From assembly GCF_900109685.1 (NCBI RefSeq), contig NZ_FOBB01000004.1:220117-284116 (forward strand): DNA of 64,000 nucleotides, in the 5' to 3' direction. The stretch is from Chitinophaga rupis (GTDB lineage: Bacteria > Bacteroidota > Bacteroidia > Chitinophagales > Chitinophagaceae). The first letter of the stretch is position 1. Every line of letters begins with the position of its first letter. The translations under genes were made by a program, and so were the position numbers. The notes beneath the pieces are model-generated. The model saw only the letters and a program-made list of their open reading frames with translations, was not told the DNA's origin and made no database searches. Below, piece by piece: positions 7,661 through 16,240 of the stretch.

Positions 7661-10531
7661 TTAATAACTGAATAATTGCTGCAGCGGCAAGATAAAATCG
7701 AACCGGTTGCGGGTAGCCTCCACGGGGTCGGGATCCAGGAGATGACTGAAGCGCACACCGAATGAAAAAGGAATAGTATTGCCTATTTTAGTATCAAAGA
7801 AAAGCTCTCCGCCTGTTGAGGCAAAACGCCGGCTGGTTTTAGTGCGGAAGTTGTAGGCCTGGCTGTAATCGTAAAACGCGTTGCCCCGTAAGCGCATCAA
7901 ATAGATAAGCTGCGCAAAACCCCAGTCCGGATAAGCAATTGGAAAATGATAGTTAGCACCCAGCTTATAAATATGTCCGTAAAACGGCTCATTATACCCC
8001 CGCGCATATACGAAGTTATCTGTAAAAGAATACCGCTGCATAGTATCATGCTGCTGGTAAGCGGCCTGTAATACAATGCTGTGATTCGGGAATAATCCCG
8101 GCAGGTACAGGTCAAAACGGCCATAGAACTGCTCTGCCGGCACTTCGTCAATGGAGTGGGTGTATTGCAGGTACAGGTATTGCCCGAAATGACTATAAAT
8201 ATTCTGCGGCGCTTTTATGCGCTGGTTGTTAAACACGAGGGTGTTGTTTAAATATTGTATGCCCTCATCCCGGAATTTAAAGCCATCGGGATAGCTGCGC
8301 AGATAGTGGTAGTTGGAGCCTACGGATAAGCTCCGGCCATATTTACCGGATGACAGCAGCAAGGGAATGGTAAAACCGCCGTGCCAGTCCAGCTCCTTCC
8401 AGTATAAACGGCCAATGTCCTTTACCAGGGCAGAGCGGTTAAAGGTATAATCCACACCGGCCTGCAAATACGGGAACCAGCCACCGAACAGGAAGTTAGC
8501 GCCTACAGCGGAACTGCCTTCATTGCGGTTATAAGTATAACCGATAGCGGTAGATGTGGTGTTCAGGATATTGTTACCGTATAACGTTAAGCTATAATCC
8601 GGATCATCAAAGGTAGGCACCCAGCTATGCAAGTTAAAGGGCCGTGTAAGCTGGGGATATTTTTTTACCGGGTAATCGTTATGCGGTACAATGGGCAGTA
8701 TGTTGCCGCTTTCTTCCAGCCGGGGCTTTAACCATGCGCTGTGCGCATCTACTGCGGTGTCAAGAGGCCTCCACTGGCTGGCTTGCAGCGGGGCGCTGTA
8801 TAATTTATAACCACCAGCGGTAAATTCGCTGAACACTATTTGCTGCTGCTGTGCATCTACTGCACCATGTAATATGCTGTTGGGACGGTCTGTTACCTGG
8901 TAGATCTTTTTATCAGCTAACGTGTACGCGTATATGTTATTTACATCTTTCCAGCTGCCGGTAAAATACAGGGTATCCCCTGCTACTACAGGTGCACCAA
9001 TTACATTAAAGCTAAAAGGGGTAAGCAGGATGCTTTCCCCGCTGCTGATGGATTGCTGCACCAGGGCCATTTGCCCTAAACGGTTGCGTACAGAGCTTAT
9101 CACGGATTGCCCGTCTGCCGTAAAACGGGGAAAGCTGTAATACCAGTTCTCCGGGTTGGGCAGCACCTGTTTTACCGCGCCGGTATGGGCATCCAGCAGG
9201 TGCAGGCCGTATTGCTGTTTGGGTGTGGTAAAGGCTACGATGATGGATTGCCCGTCATTTGTAATGTCCGGGGAAAAGTATTTGGTGCGGTGTGTGATGG
9301 TAACGGTGTGGCCGCTGGCACGGTCGTACAGTTTGATGATGGAATAATCTTTCCATACCCAGCGGGCATCGTACCTCGCTTCTGTCCATAAAATGCGGCC
9401 GTTATTATAGGTAAAAAAGTCGTCGAAGCTATTACCGGGGCGGGTAAGCAGCTGCTCATGGCCGGTACTGTCTATCAAATAAAAACCAGGTATACGCTGG
9501 TAGCTGCTTTTCAATGTAACCCATTGTCCGGGGCCGGCGCTGTACACATACCGGTAATTGGTAACTATGTTTGCCGGTGCGTTTAAGGGCTTTGCGGGCG
9601 TAATGGCTGGCCTGTTAGCATACTGCTGCCACTCATGCTCGTACTCCTGCATAGTGGCTTTATAAAAGCCGGTAATGTTATAACCTGTTCTGCGGCGTAT
9701 GCTTTGTGATAAGGGATAGAACACTCCGCGGAAACGTACGGCATCTGTTGTTACATCGCGCCAGAAGGTTTGCCCGTAATGCGTACGGCCGTATACGCTC
9801 ATCAGGTAGCCCAGCTCATAATGGTTAGGTACATAATCCCTGTAAGAGCCATTGCGGATCTTCATGTAGGAGTAATGTTTATTGTCCAGCATTAAACCGC
9901 GGAAGCCGTCAAAAAAAGCCGGCAGCCGTCCCCTCCCCTGCGGGCTGAGGGCCGTTTCCATGGTTACAGCGTCACCTTCCCAGAACCAATTTGGTACTGC
10001 TATATTGGTGATAGCGGCTTGTCCCAGCTCACCCCCCAAATAGGAAAATGCTTTGGAAATGCCCTGGCGGAAATTCATATTCTGCAGCACATGCCGGTAT
10101 TCATGCAGGGCCAGCTGCTCGTCCCATTGCAGGGATCCCAGCTCCAGGGAAGAGGGTGGCGGGTTCAGATAAAACTCTGAACGGAAAGGGCCCAGCTGCA
10201 CGTAGCCATTGGATTCCAGGGTTTGGTTCTGTAATACAATGTTCACCTTTTGCTGGCGGTTGCCAATAGAGTTACGGGTATGCTGATTCAGGTAATGTAC
10301 AATGTTGGCTACACGCTCGCCCTGGGTTTCCAGGCCGGCAGGGAAAATAACGCGTACGGTATCTGTATTGATCTGCCGCCATTTTAAGGAAGGCGGGTTG
10401 CCGCCGAAGTTTTGCGCGGATGCGGAGAGTATGCAGATGTGCAGATATGCGAATGTGAAAATTAATGTGCGGATATGCTTATATGCTAATGTGCTGATAT
10501 TTGAGTGTAGGGCGTTGCAGGCTAATTTCAT
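7661..10531 (-). CDS. Outer-membrane protein: zinc peptidase-like domain, beta-propeller, C-terminal beta-barrel
   Basis: 956 residues with three parts. The N-terminal domain carries a gluzincin-type zinc site, HEYRH at residues 143-147, with a downstream Glu in NWFWEGDA, as in peptidase MA-like domains. The middle (about 320-610) has repeated strand motifs with Asp/Gly turns such as SPDITNDGQSIIVAF, typical of TolB/WD40-like propellers. The last 300 residues alternate polar and aromatic residues and end in FILPLQQLFSY, consistent with an outer-membrane barrel. The signal peptide (residues 20-40, cleaved before QNF) is encoded by DNA of the ATGTGC octamer repeat family. It is probably a surface proteolytic or scaffold protein; substrate unknown. 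Confidence 0.8.
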   Translation of the reverse strand: MKLACNALHSNISTLAYKHIRTLIFTFAYLHICILSASAQNFGGNPPSLKWRQINTDTVRVIFPAGLETQGERVANIVHYLNQHTRNSIGNRQQKVNIVLQNQTLESNGYVQLGPFRSEFYLNPPPSSLELGSLQWDEQLALHEYRHVLQNMNFRQGISKAFSYLGGELGQAAITNIAVPNWFWEGDAVTMETALSPQGRGRLPAFFDGFRGLMLDNKHYSYMKIRNGSYRDYVPNHYELGYLMSVYGRTHYGQTFWRDVTTDAVRFRGVFYPLSQSIRRRTGYNITGFYKATMQEYEHEWQQYANRPAITPAKPLNAPANIVTNYRYVYSAGPGQWVTLKSSYQRIPGFYLIDSTGHEQLLTRPGNSFDDFFTYNNGRILWTEARYDARWVWKDYSIIKLYDRASGHTVTITHRTKYFSPDITNDGQSIIVAFTTPKQQYGLHLLDAHTGAVKQVLPNPENWYYSFPRFTADGQSVISSVRNRLGQMALVQQSISSGESILLTPFSFNVIGAPVVAGDTLYFTGSWKDVNNIYAYTLADKKIYQVTDRPNSILHGAVDAQQQQIVFSEFTAGGYKLYSAPLQASQWRPLDTAVDAHSAWLKPRLEESGNILPIVPHNDYPVKKYPQLTRPFNLHSWVPTFDDPDYSLTLYGNNILNTTSTAIGYTYNRNEGSSAVGANFLFGGWFPYLQAGVDYTFNRSALVKDIGRLYWKELDWHGGFTIPLLLSSGKYGRSLSVGSNYHYLRSYPDGFKFRDEGIQYLNNTLVFNNQRIKAPQNIYSHFGQYLYLQYTHSIDEVPAEQFYGRFDLYLPGLFPNHSIVLQAAYQQHDTMQRYSFTDNFVYARGYNEPFYGHIYKLGANYHFPIAYPDWGFAQLIYLMRLRGNAFYDYSQAYNFRTKTSRRFASTGGELFFDTKIGNTIPFSFGVRFSHLLDPDPVEATRNRFDFILPLQQLFSY

Positions 10532-10640
10532 AATGTGCGGATGTGCTGGTATGCTAATATAATATATTAATGTGCAAATGTATATTTCCAGTTAGATTAA
10601 CTGGCAGATTTCATCTGCACATATCAACACATCCGCATAT
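10430..10640. repeat. ATGTGC/ATATGC octamer-word element overlapping a gene start
   Basis: Words such as ATGTGCAG, ATATGCGA, ATATGCTT, ATATGCTA, ATGTGCTG recur at about 8 bp spacing from 10430 to 10580. Reverse-complement words (CTGCACATATC, ACACATCCGCATATT) follow at 10614-10640. The left part lies inside the coding region of the minus-strand outer-membrane protein and encodes its signal peptide. Confidence 0.75.
10575..10618 (-). promoter_or_regulatory. Promoter and paired palindromes upstream of the outer-membrane metalloprotease
   Basis: The minus strand has a perfect -7 TACATTTG (10575-10582). Where the spacer and -33 should lie are two abutting palindromes: CCAGTTAgatTAACTGG (10588-10604) and GCAGATttcATCTGC (10604-10618). 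No -33 TTTG is visible. The arrangement suggests a protein-binding site controlling this promoter, although the second palindrome may belong to the repeat family. Confidence 0.4.
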
Positions 10641-10644
10641 TGGA

Positions 10645-12075
10645 TCAGCATTCCGGCAAACTAATGGGAATATTCACGGCCAGGCCGCCATCGGAGGTTT
10701 CCTTGTATTTAGAGTTCATATCCAGCGCGGTTTCCCACATAGTTTTTACCACGGCATCCAGCGATACTTTGGCCAGCTCCGGGTTGCTTTGCATAGCCAG
10801 CTGGGAGGCGGTAATAGCTTTAATGGCGCCCATGGTATTACGTTCTATACAGGGTACCTGTACCAGCCCGCCAATAGGATCGCAGGTAAGGCCCAGGTGG
10901 TGCTCCATGGCTATTTCTGCTGCCATTAATACCTGGCGCTGCGACCCGCCCAAACACTCGGTAAGCGCTGCTGCGGCCATGGCAGATGATACGCCTATCT
11001 CGGCCTGGCAGCCACCCATGGCGGCAGAAATGGTAGAACGTTTTTTAAAGATGCTGCCTATTTCTGAAGCGGTGAGCAGGAACTGGATGATCTTTGCGGG
11101 GGTATAACCATCGCAGAAGGTAATATAGTATTGCAGTACCGCGGGTATTACCCCTGCGGCGCCATTGGTAGGCGCCGTTACCACGCGGCCGAAGGAGGCA
11201 TTTTCCTCATTCACCGACAGCGCAAAACAGCTTACCCAGTCGAGCGTATAGGCGAAATGGTTACCGCCGCCGCGGATGGCCTGGATCCAGGTATCGTAAT
11301 CAGTATAGGTACGGCCCTGTAATAATTTTTTGTTAAGCGCAGCGGCCCTGCGGGCTACGCGCAAACCGCCGGGCAGCTCGCCGGTTACATGGCAACCGCG
11401 GTACATGCATTCCTGCATTACCTGCCATATATGCAGCACACCGTCTTTGGTAGCGGCTTCTGAGCGCCAGGCCTGCTCATTTTCCATTACAAGCTCGGAA
11501 ATGGAGTAACCGGTTTTAATACACCACTGCAACAGCTGCTGCGCAGTATCTATGGGAAAAGGCAGCTCCACCTGGGGGCCACTGCCGCCGGACTTCCCTC
11601 CTTCCTTTACCACAAAACCACCGCCAATAGAGTACCAGGTAAATGCCTGCTGCTCCCCACCTATAAAGGTTACCAGGAAGGTAAGCGCATTGGGATGGTA
11701 AGGCAGGGTTTCGTCATACAGGAAATCAATATTTTCCAGGGGATCAAAATCAATGTTATACCGGCCGGCGAGCGGCAGCTTTTTGTTGCGCCTTATGTCC
11801 GCTATTTTGGTGTGAATATTATTTACATCGAAGGTTACGGGATCATCGCCGCAAAGGCCCAGCTGCACAGCAATATCAGTACCGTGCCCATGACCGGTTT
11901 TGGCCAGGGAGCCGTATAACAGCACGCTCACCTGCTCTACTGCCGGCAGGCGGCCGCTGGTTTCCAGTTCGGCTAAAAAAATTAATGCTGCCCGCCAGGG
12001 GCCTAAGGTATGAGAGCTGGAGGGGCCAATGCCTATCTTAAAAATATCGAAAACGGAAATGCATTCCTGTGCCAC
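10645..12075 (-). CDS. sdaA: L-serine ammonia-lyase (single-chain, iron-sulfur type)
   Basis: Converts L-serine to pyruvate and ammonia in the cytoplasm using an oxygen-labile 4Fe-4S cluster. The beta domain opens with ISVFDIFKIGIGPSSSHTLG, the family hallmark. The alpha domain carries GAAGVIPAVLQYY, MGGCQAEIGVSSAMAA and LGLTCDPIGGLVQVPCIERN, which supply cluster cysteines. Length is about 476 residues, as expected for fused alpha and beta parts. The frame stays open to an ATG at 12144, but those 23 codons derive from the GTCCATG repeat; GTG at 12075 sits six codons before the conserved ISVFD, and a -7-like TATCTTTA lies upstream. Confidence 0.93.
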   Translation of the reverse strand: MAQECISVFDIFKIGIGPSSSHTLGPWRAALIFLAELETSGRLPAVEQVSVLLYGSLAKTGHGHGTDIAVQLGLCGDDPVTFDVNNIHTKIADIRRNKKLPLAGRYNIDFDPLENIDFLYDETLPYHPNALTFLVTFIGGEQQAFTWYSIGGGFVVKEGGKSGGSGPQVELPFPIDTAQQLLQWCIKTGYSISELVMENEQAWRSEAATKDGVLHIWQVMQECMYRGCHVTGELPGGLRVARRAAALNKKLLQGRTYTDYDTWIQAIRGGGNHFAYTLDWVSCFALSVNEENASFGRVVTAPTNGAAGVIPAVLQYYITFCDGYTPAKIIQFLLTASEIGSIFKKRSTISAAMGGCQAEIGVSSAMAAAALTECLGGSQRQVLMAAEIAMEHHLGLTCDPIGGLVQVPCIERNTMGAIKAITASQLAMQSNPELAKVSLDAVVKTMWETALDMNSKYKETSDGGLAVNIPISLPEC

Positions 12076-12117
12076 GTTTTGGTGTTTAGTGGCTAAAGAT
12101 AGTGAAAAGGGGCCATA

Positions 12118-12274
12118 GTCGATGGTCCATGGTCGATAGTCCATAGTCCATTGCCTACTGCGAGGATAATGTTACTGCAGAGAATTATAAAAGGGAATTA
12201 TAAATATGAAAACCACGAAGGGCTGCTATACGAAGCGGGCCGTGGACCATGGACTGTGGTCCGTGGACTGTAGC
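12118..12274. repeat. GTCCATG heptad element, inverted arms (copy 1)
   Basis: Left arm in strict 7-bp register: GTCGATG, GTCCATG, GTCGATA, GTCCATA, GTCCATT (12118-12152). Right arm 12242-12274 in opposite orientation: GTGGACC, ATGGACT, GTGGTCC, GTGGACT. The interior holds CTGCGAGGATAATGTTACTG, nearly identical to the interior of the copy at 26.5 kb. Confidence 0.8.
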
Positions 12275-12278
12275 GCAG

Positions 12279-12773
12279 CTACCTAAAATCCACCAGCTCG
12301 GCTTCGCATACCAGGATAGAGTTAGCGGGGATCTTATCAACCGCTATTTTGCCAAAACCCAGGCTGGAGGGAATGATCATGAGTATTTTACCGCCTTTGG
12401 TGATCTTTTGTAAACCGATCTGCCAGCCGGCGATGTGGTCTTTGAGCTTGCGGCCGTCAAAATCTGTGGCGCCTATAGAGCCATCAATAAAGGTATTATC
12501 CATGAGGCGGCGGGTATAGATCATGTAGGGTACATTCTCCAGGGATATCCGGTGAATGCTGTCGCCATAGTTTATGATCTGGTAATACAGGCCGGAGGGA
12601 TCTTTCTGTGCTTTAATATTATGGTAAGCAAGGTATTGCTGGATCTGGATGTCTTCACCGGCAGGTTCACCGTTCACAGCGTCGTACAGGGCCGAATTTT
12701 CCTTTTTGGCGCAGCCGGCAAACAGGCATAGGAGGATAATGCAATATAGACTGGCTTGTAGATTCCGCTTCAT
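12279..12773 (-). CDS. FKBP-type peptidyl-prolyl isomerase-like lipoprotein
   Basis: 164 residues starting MKRNLQASLYC, with a lipoprotein signal ending LLCLFAGC, so it is anchored in the envelope. The second half keeps the FKBP pattern: GWQIGLQKITKGGKILMIIP, SLGFGKIAVDKIPANS and a final LVCEAELVDF. FKBP enzymes isomerise Xaa-Pro bonds during folding; several aromatic active-site positions are not obvious here, so activity is uncertain. A longer frame upstream to 12914 overlaps the groEL end and terminator and is not used. Transcription follows groEL in direction but is separated by its terminator. Confidence 0.8.
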   Translation of the reverse strand: MKRNLQASLYCIILLCLFAGCAKKENSALYDAVNGEPAGEDIQIQQYLAYHNIKAQKDPSGLYYQIINYGDSIHRISLENVPYMIYTRRLMDNTFIDGSIGATDFDGRKLKDHIAGWQIGLQKITKGGKILMIIPSSLGFGKIAVDKIPANSILVCEAELVDFR

Positions 12774-12823
12774 ATAATATAAAACGCTATACCGGGCTGG
12801 AATGTTACATTCCGGGTGGCTTA

Positions 12824-12858
12824 TAAAAAAGCTCCGTCCCGGAATTCCGGAACGGAGC
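12824..12858 (-). terminator. groEL terminator
   Basis: On the minus strand GCTCCGTTCCGGAA pairs with TTCCGGGACGGAGC (12831-12858, one G-U pair) and is followed directly by six T residues and TATAA (12821-12830). It lies 33 nt past the groEL stop. Confidence 0.85.
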
Positions 12859-12891
12859 CTATAAAAAACGGGTGTGTTTTTCTGGAAACTA

Positions 12892-14526
12892 TTAATAGTC
12901 CATGCCCATACCATGGCCGCCCGGCATAGCAGGTGCAGCAGATTTAGGCTCGGGTTTGTCAGCTACCACACATTCAGTGGTCAGCAGCATACCGGCAATA
13001 GAAGCGGCGTTTTCCAGTGCAATACGGGAAACTTTAGTCGGGTCAATTACACCGGCAGAGATCAGATTCTCATAAGTTTCTGTGCGGGCATTGAAACCGT
13101 AATCGGCCTTACCTTCTTTTACTTTCTGAACTACGATAGAACCTTCGATACCGGAGTTAGCGGTGATCTGACGCAGGGGCTCTTCGATAGCGCGTTTGAT
13201 GATAGCGATACCGGTTTGCTCGTCGTTGTTATCACCTTTCAGGCTATCCAGGGCTTCGATGGCGCGGATGTAAGCTACACCGCCACCAGCTACGATACCT
13301 TCTTCTACGGCAGCGCGGGTTGCGTGCAGGGCGTCGTCTACGCGGTCTTTCTTTTCTTTCATTTCCACTTCGGTAGCAGCACCTACGTACAGTACAGCTA
13401 CACCACCGCTTAATTTAGCCAGGCGTTCCTGTAATTTTTCGCGGTCGTAGTCAGAAGTGGTTACGTCTATTTGTGCACGGATCTGGCTGATGCGGGAAGT
13501 GATATCTTCCTTCTTGCCTTTACCGCCTACGATCGTAGTGTTGTCTTTATCGATGGTTACGGATTCTGCTTTACCCAGGTAAGTGAGGTCGGCATTTTCC
13601 AGTTTGTAACCCTGATCTTCGCTGATCACGATACCACCGGTAAGGGTAGCAATGTCAGTCAGCATTTCTTTTCTTCTGTCGCCAAAGCCCGGTGCTTTTA
13701 CTGCAGCTACTTTCAGAGTACCACGCAGTTTGTTCACTACCAGGGTAGCCAGTGCTTCACCTTCCAGATCTTCAGAGATGATCAGCAGGGGAGCGCCTTG
13801 CTGGGCTACTTTTTCCAGGATGTGCAGGATATCCTTCATAGCGCTGATCTTTTTGTCGTAGATCAGGATGTAAGGGTTCTGCAGTTCAACCTGCATTTTT
13901 TCGCTATTGGTGATAAAGTAAGCGGAGAGGTAACCGCGGTCAAACTGCATACCTTCTACTACTTCTACGGTAGTGTCGGTGCCTTTTGCTTCTTCAACAG
14001 TGATAACGCCGTCTTTGGTTACTTTATTCATTGCTTCAGCGATCAGTTTACCGATCTCGGCATCGTTATTAGCGGAGATAGCAGCTACCTGCTCGATCTT
14101 TTTATTGTCGCTACCAACTTTTTCAGACTGTTTTTTCAGGCTTTCTACTACGGATTTAACCGCTTTGTCGATACCGCGTTTCAGGTCCATCGGGTTTGCA
14201 CCTGCAGCTACGTTCTTCAGACCTTCGCCTATGATAGACTGGGCCAGTACGGTGGCAGTGGTAGTACCATCACCTGCAACGTCGGCAGTTTTGGAAGCTA
14301 CTTCTTTTACCATCTGGGCGCCCATGTTCTCAATAGCGTCTTCCAGTTCAATCTCTTTCGCTACTGTTACACCATCCTTGGTTACGCCGGGTGCGCCGAA
14401 TTTCTTTTCGATCACCACGTTACGGCCTTTAGGACCCAGGGTTACTTTCACCGCATCGGCCAGGATGTCAACGCCCTTCTTCATTTTGTTACGGGCATCG
14501 GTGTTAAAGAATATTTGCTTTGCCAT
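12892..14526 (-). CDS. groEL: Chaperonin GroEL (60 kDa)
   Basis: Cytoplasmic ATP-driven folding chamber. The 544 residues begin MAKQIFFNTDARNKMKKGVD and end with the Gly/Met-rich tail MPGGHGMGMDY. The signature AAVEEGIVAGGGVAYI, the ATP-binding VKVTLGPKGRN and the catalytic GDGTTTATVLA (with the Asp needed for hydrolysis) are intact. It lies downstream of groES in a two-gene operon; a long word-based hairpin occupies the 117 bp between them, and a strong terminator follows. No CIRCE operator is visible upstream of the operon. Confidence 0.99.
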   Translation of the reverse strand: MAKQIFFNTDARNKMKKGVDILADAVKVTLGPKGRNVVIEKKFGAPGVTKDGVTVAKEIELEDAIENMGAQMVKEVASKTADVAGDGTTTATVLAQSIIGEGLKNVAAGANPMDLKRGIDKAVKSVVESLKKQSEKVGSDNKKIEQVAAISANNDAEIGKLIAEAMNKVTKDGVITVEEAKGTDTTVEVVEGMQFDRGYLSAYFITNSEKMQVELQNPYILIYDKKISAMKDILHILEKVAQQGAPLLIISEDLEGEALATLVVNKLRGTLKVAAVKAPGFGDRRKEMLTDIATLTGGIVISEDQGYKLENADLTYLGKAESVTIDKDNTTIVGGKGKKEDITSRISQIRAQIDVTTSDYDREKLQERLAKLSGGVAVLYVGAATEVEMKEKKDRVDDALHATRAAVEEGIVAGGGVAYIRAIEALDSLKGDNNDEQTGIAIIKRAIEEPLRQITANSGIEGSIVVQKVKEGKADYGFNARTETYENLISAGVIDPTKVSRIALENAASIAGMLLTTECVVADKPEPKSAAPAMPGGHGMGMDY

Positions 14527-14568
14527 AATTGTTAGAAATTTTTAAAGTTTTAGAGGTGGAATTGGGAA

Positions 14569-14640
14569 AGCTGTTAGCAGTTGGCTGTTGGCTTTTAGTA
14601 TTTGCATTGGCTAAAAGCTAAAGGCTAAGAGCTAATAGCT
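14569..14640 (-). repeat. Heptad-word hairpin between groES and groEL
   Basis: Left arm 14569-14598 and right arm 14611-14640 face each other in exact register over 30 positions with a 12 nt loop. Both consist of GCnnTTA-type heptads (GCTGTTA, GCAGTTG, GCTGTTG against GCTATTA, GCTCTTA, GCCTTTA when reversed). Mismatches fall mostly at the variable word positions. It lies 42 nt upstream of the groEL ATG, inside the transcript. Confidence 0.75.
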
Positions 14641-14643
14641 GGT

Positions 14644-14925
14644 CTAAACAATTGCCAGAATGTCGGATTCACGCATGATTAAGTAATCGTCGCCTTCAAA
14701 GCTGATCTCAGTGCCGGAATATTTACCGTACAATACAGTATCGCCCACCTTCACGGTTACAGGCTCGTCCTTTTTACCAGGACCTGCTGCTACTACGGTA
14801 CCTTTTTGCGGTTTTTCTTTGGCAGTGTCGGGAATGATGATGCCACCGGCGGTTTTTTCTTCAGCGGCTGCAGGTTTCACGATTACCCTGTCAGCTAAAG
14901 GTTTAATACTTAAATTCTTAGCCAT
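14644..14925 (-). CDS. groES: Co-chaperonin GroES (10 kDa)
   Basis: Seven-membered lid of GroEL. The 93 residues contain IKPLADRVIVKPAAAEEKTA, the mobile-loop GGIIIPDTA and the roof segment, ending YLIMRESDILAIV. The ATG at 14925 gives the canonical MAKNLSIKPL start; the 23 upstream in-frame codons are leader. First gene of the groESL operon. Confidence 0.98.
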   Translation of the reverse strand: MAKNLSIKPLADRVIVKPAAAEEKTAGGIIIPDTAKEKPQKGTVVAAGPGKKDEPVTVKVGDTVLYGKYSGTEISFEGDDYLIMRESDILAIV

Positions 14926-15032
14926 AATGTGTATATTTTTTAAAAAAGGTAAGATGAATTTTTGTGTCAGTTCCGCCCACCAGAATAATGCCAATGGGTT
15001 TTTCGGGTCAAATTTTCAGTCAGTAAGGATCG

Positions 15033-15064
15033 CAAAGATAAGGAGGACAGACATAAATGTCAAT
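15033..15064 (-). promoter_or_regulatory. groESL promoter
   Basis: On the minus strand ATTG (15061-15064), a 20 bp spacer and a perfect -7 TATCTTTG (15033-15040). The predicted transcript has a leader of about 100 nt before the groES ATG, unusually long compared with the other promoters here. Confidence 0.6.
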
Positions 15065-15098
15065 TTTTCAGTTGAAATGTGACAAAATGGGTTGAATG

Positions 15099-15242
15099 GT
15101 TCATAGTCCATGGTCCACAGTCCATGGTTCATTGCCTACTGCATGGGGGTAAGTTTCCCGGGGATATTTGGATAATGGCATGTCAGAAGGGTACCTCCCT
15201 ATTGTAAAAGGCAATGGACTGTGGACCATGGACCGTGGACTC
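15099..15242. repeat. GTCCATG heptad element, inverted arms (copy 2)
   Basis: Left arm 15099-15137 contains GTTCATA, GTCCATG, GTCCACA, GTCCATG, GTTCATT, then GCCTACTGC as in copy 1. Right arm 15211-15242 is the reverse complement (GCAATGGACTGTGGACCATG and on). It sits between the divergent groESL and nusB promoters; its right end is 2 nt from the nusB -33 box. Confidence 0.8.
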
Positions 15243-15244
15243 TT

Positions 15245-15276
15245 TTTGTGATTATGAACAAATTGCTCTAGCTTTG
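15245..15276 (+). promoter_or_regulatory. nusB promoter
   Basis: Perfect -33 TTTG (15245-15248), 20 bp spacer and perfect -7 TAGCTTTG (15269-15276). Initiation near 15284 gives a leader of about 27 nt. Confidence 0.75.
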
Positions 15277-15310
15277 CGCCCTTATTAGTTCTTGTTATAC
15301 GATATAAAAG

Positions 15311-16240
15311 ATGATCAGCAGAAGAAACATCCGGGTAAAGGTTATGCAAACCCTTTACGCCCTGGAAACCATGGAACCAGGCACTATTAAACCAGGAACG
15401 GCTACCAGCCTGTTAAAAGAAAAGCTGGACCAGACCTGCCAGATCTTTACTTACTTACTTTACTCGCTGGTACGGGTGGCTCAATATGCAGAGATAGATG
15501 CGCAGTCCCGTGCTTCCAAACACTTACCTACGGCGGAGGACCTCCGTGTAAGTACCAAAATAACCGGGAACGAATTCATAGATCAGATCTCCAATGATAA
15601 AGGTTTCCAGGTGAACCTGGACCAATGGAAAATGAAACACATGCCCGACCAGGAGCTGATCCGCAAACTGTATAACATCCTGGCTGCTACCGATACTTAC
15701 AAATCCTACATTAATACGCCCGACCGTTCCAAAGCTTCTGAAAAAGAGCTGGTGGAATTTTTGTATAAACAGGTGCTTATTACCAATGAGTCCTTTTTAC
15801 AGCATATGGAAGACCAGTTCCTGCACTGGGGTGACGACGCGGAGATGATGGGCATCCTGATCAATAATTACATGAATAAACCGCACTTGTTCAACTTCCT
15901 GCAGCTCATCAGCCAGGAAAAGCTGGAATATGCGCGGGAGCTGCTGCTGACGGTGATCGATAAAAAAGAATACTGCCTGGAGCTGATAAAGCCTAAATTA
16001 CAGAACTGGGACCCGGAGCGTATTGCTGCGGTGGATATGCTGCTGATGGAAATGGGCGTATGCGAATTCCTGTTCTTCCCTACTATTCCTACCAAGGTTA
16101 CCATCAATGAATATATAGACCTGGCCAAAGCCTACAGCACGCCGCAAAGCGGGCAGTTTGTGAACGGCATACTGGATAATATTCTGAAAGACCTGGAACT
16201 GGGGAAGCAAATACAGAAAATTGACCGTACAAAAAAATAA
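15311..16240 (+). CDS. nusB: Transcription antitermination factor NusB
   Basis: 309 residues, about twice the enteric length, the usual long Bacteroidota form with an N-terminal extension. It begins with the NusB helix SRRNIRVKVMQTLYALE. The C-terminal core holds ERIAAVDMLLMEMGVCEF, PTKVTINEYIDLAKAYSTP and GQFVNGILDNILKDL, the most conserved NusB motifs. NusB with NusE binds the boxA of rRNA leader transcripts. First gene of a same-strand group with a DUF1573 protein, yajC and coaE, a common order in this phylum. Confidence 0.95.
   Translation: MISRRNIRVKVMQTLYALETMEPGTIKPGTATSLLKEKLDQTCQIFTYLLYSLVRVAQYAEIDAQSRASKHLPTAEDLRVSTKITGNEFIDQISNDKGFQVNLDQWKMKHMPDQELIRKLYNILAATDTYKSYINTPDRSKASEKELVEFLYKQVLITNESFLQHMEDQFLHWGDDAEMMGILINNYMNKPHLFNFLQLISQEKLEYARELLLTVIDKKEYCLELIKPKLQNWDPERIAAVDMLLMEMGVCEFLFFPTIPTKVTINEYIDLAKAYSTPQSGQFVNGILDNILKDLELGKQIQKIDRTKK

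Noticed and set aside
12076..12144. 23-residue N-terminal extension of the serine dehydratase from ATG 12144
   Set aside because: The codons are GTCCATG repeat words and the conserved beta-domain start (ISVFDIFKIG) begins just after GTG 12075.
12774..12914. N-terminal extension of the FKBP-like lipoprotein into groEL
   Set aside because: It would cross the groEL terminator, and the lipoprotein signal peptide starts at the ATG at 12773.
13471..14535. Long open frame antisense to groEL
   Set aside because: Phe/Tyr-rich shadow translation created by GroEL codon usage; no start signal or homology pattern.
14926..15032. Search for a CIRCE operator in the groESL leader
   Set aside because: No TTAGCACTC-N9-GAGTGCTAA or close variant was found on either strand.
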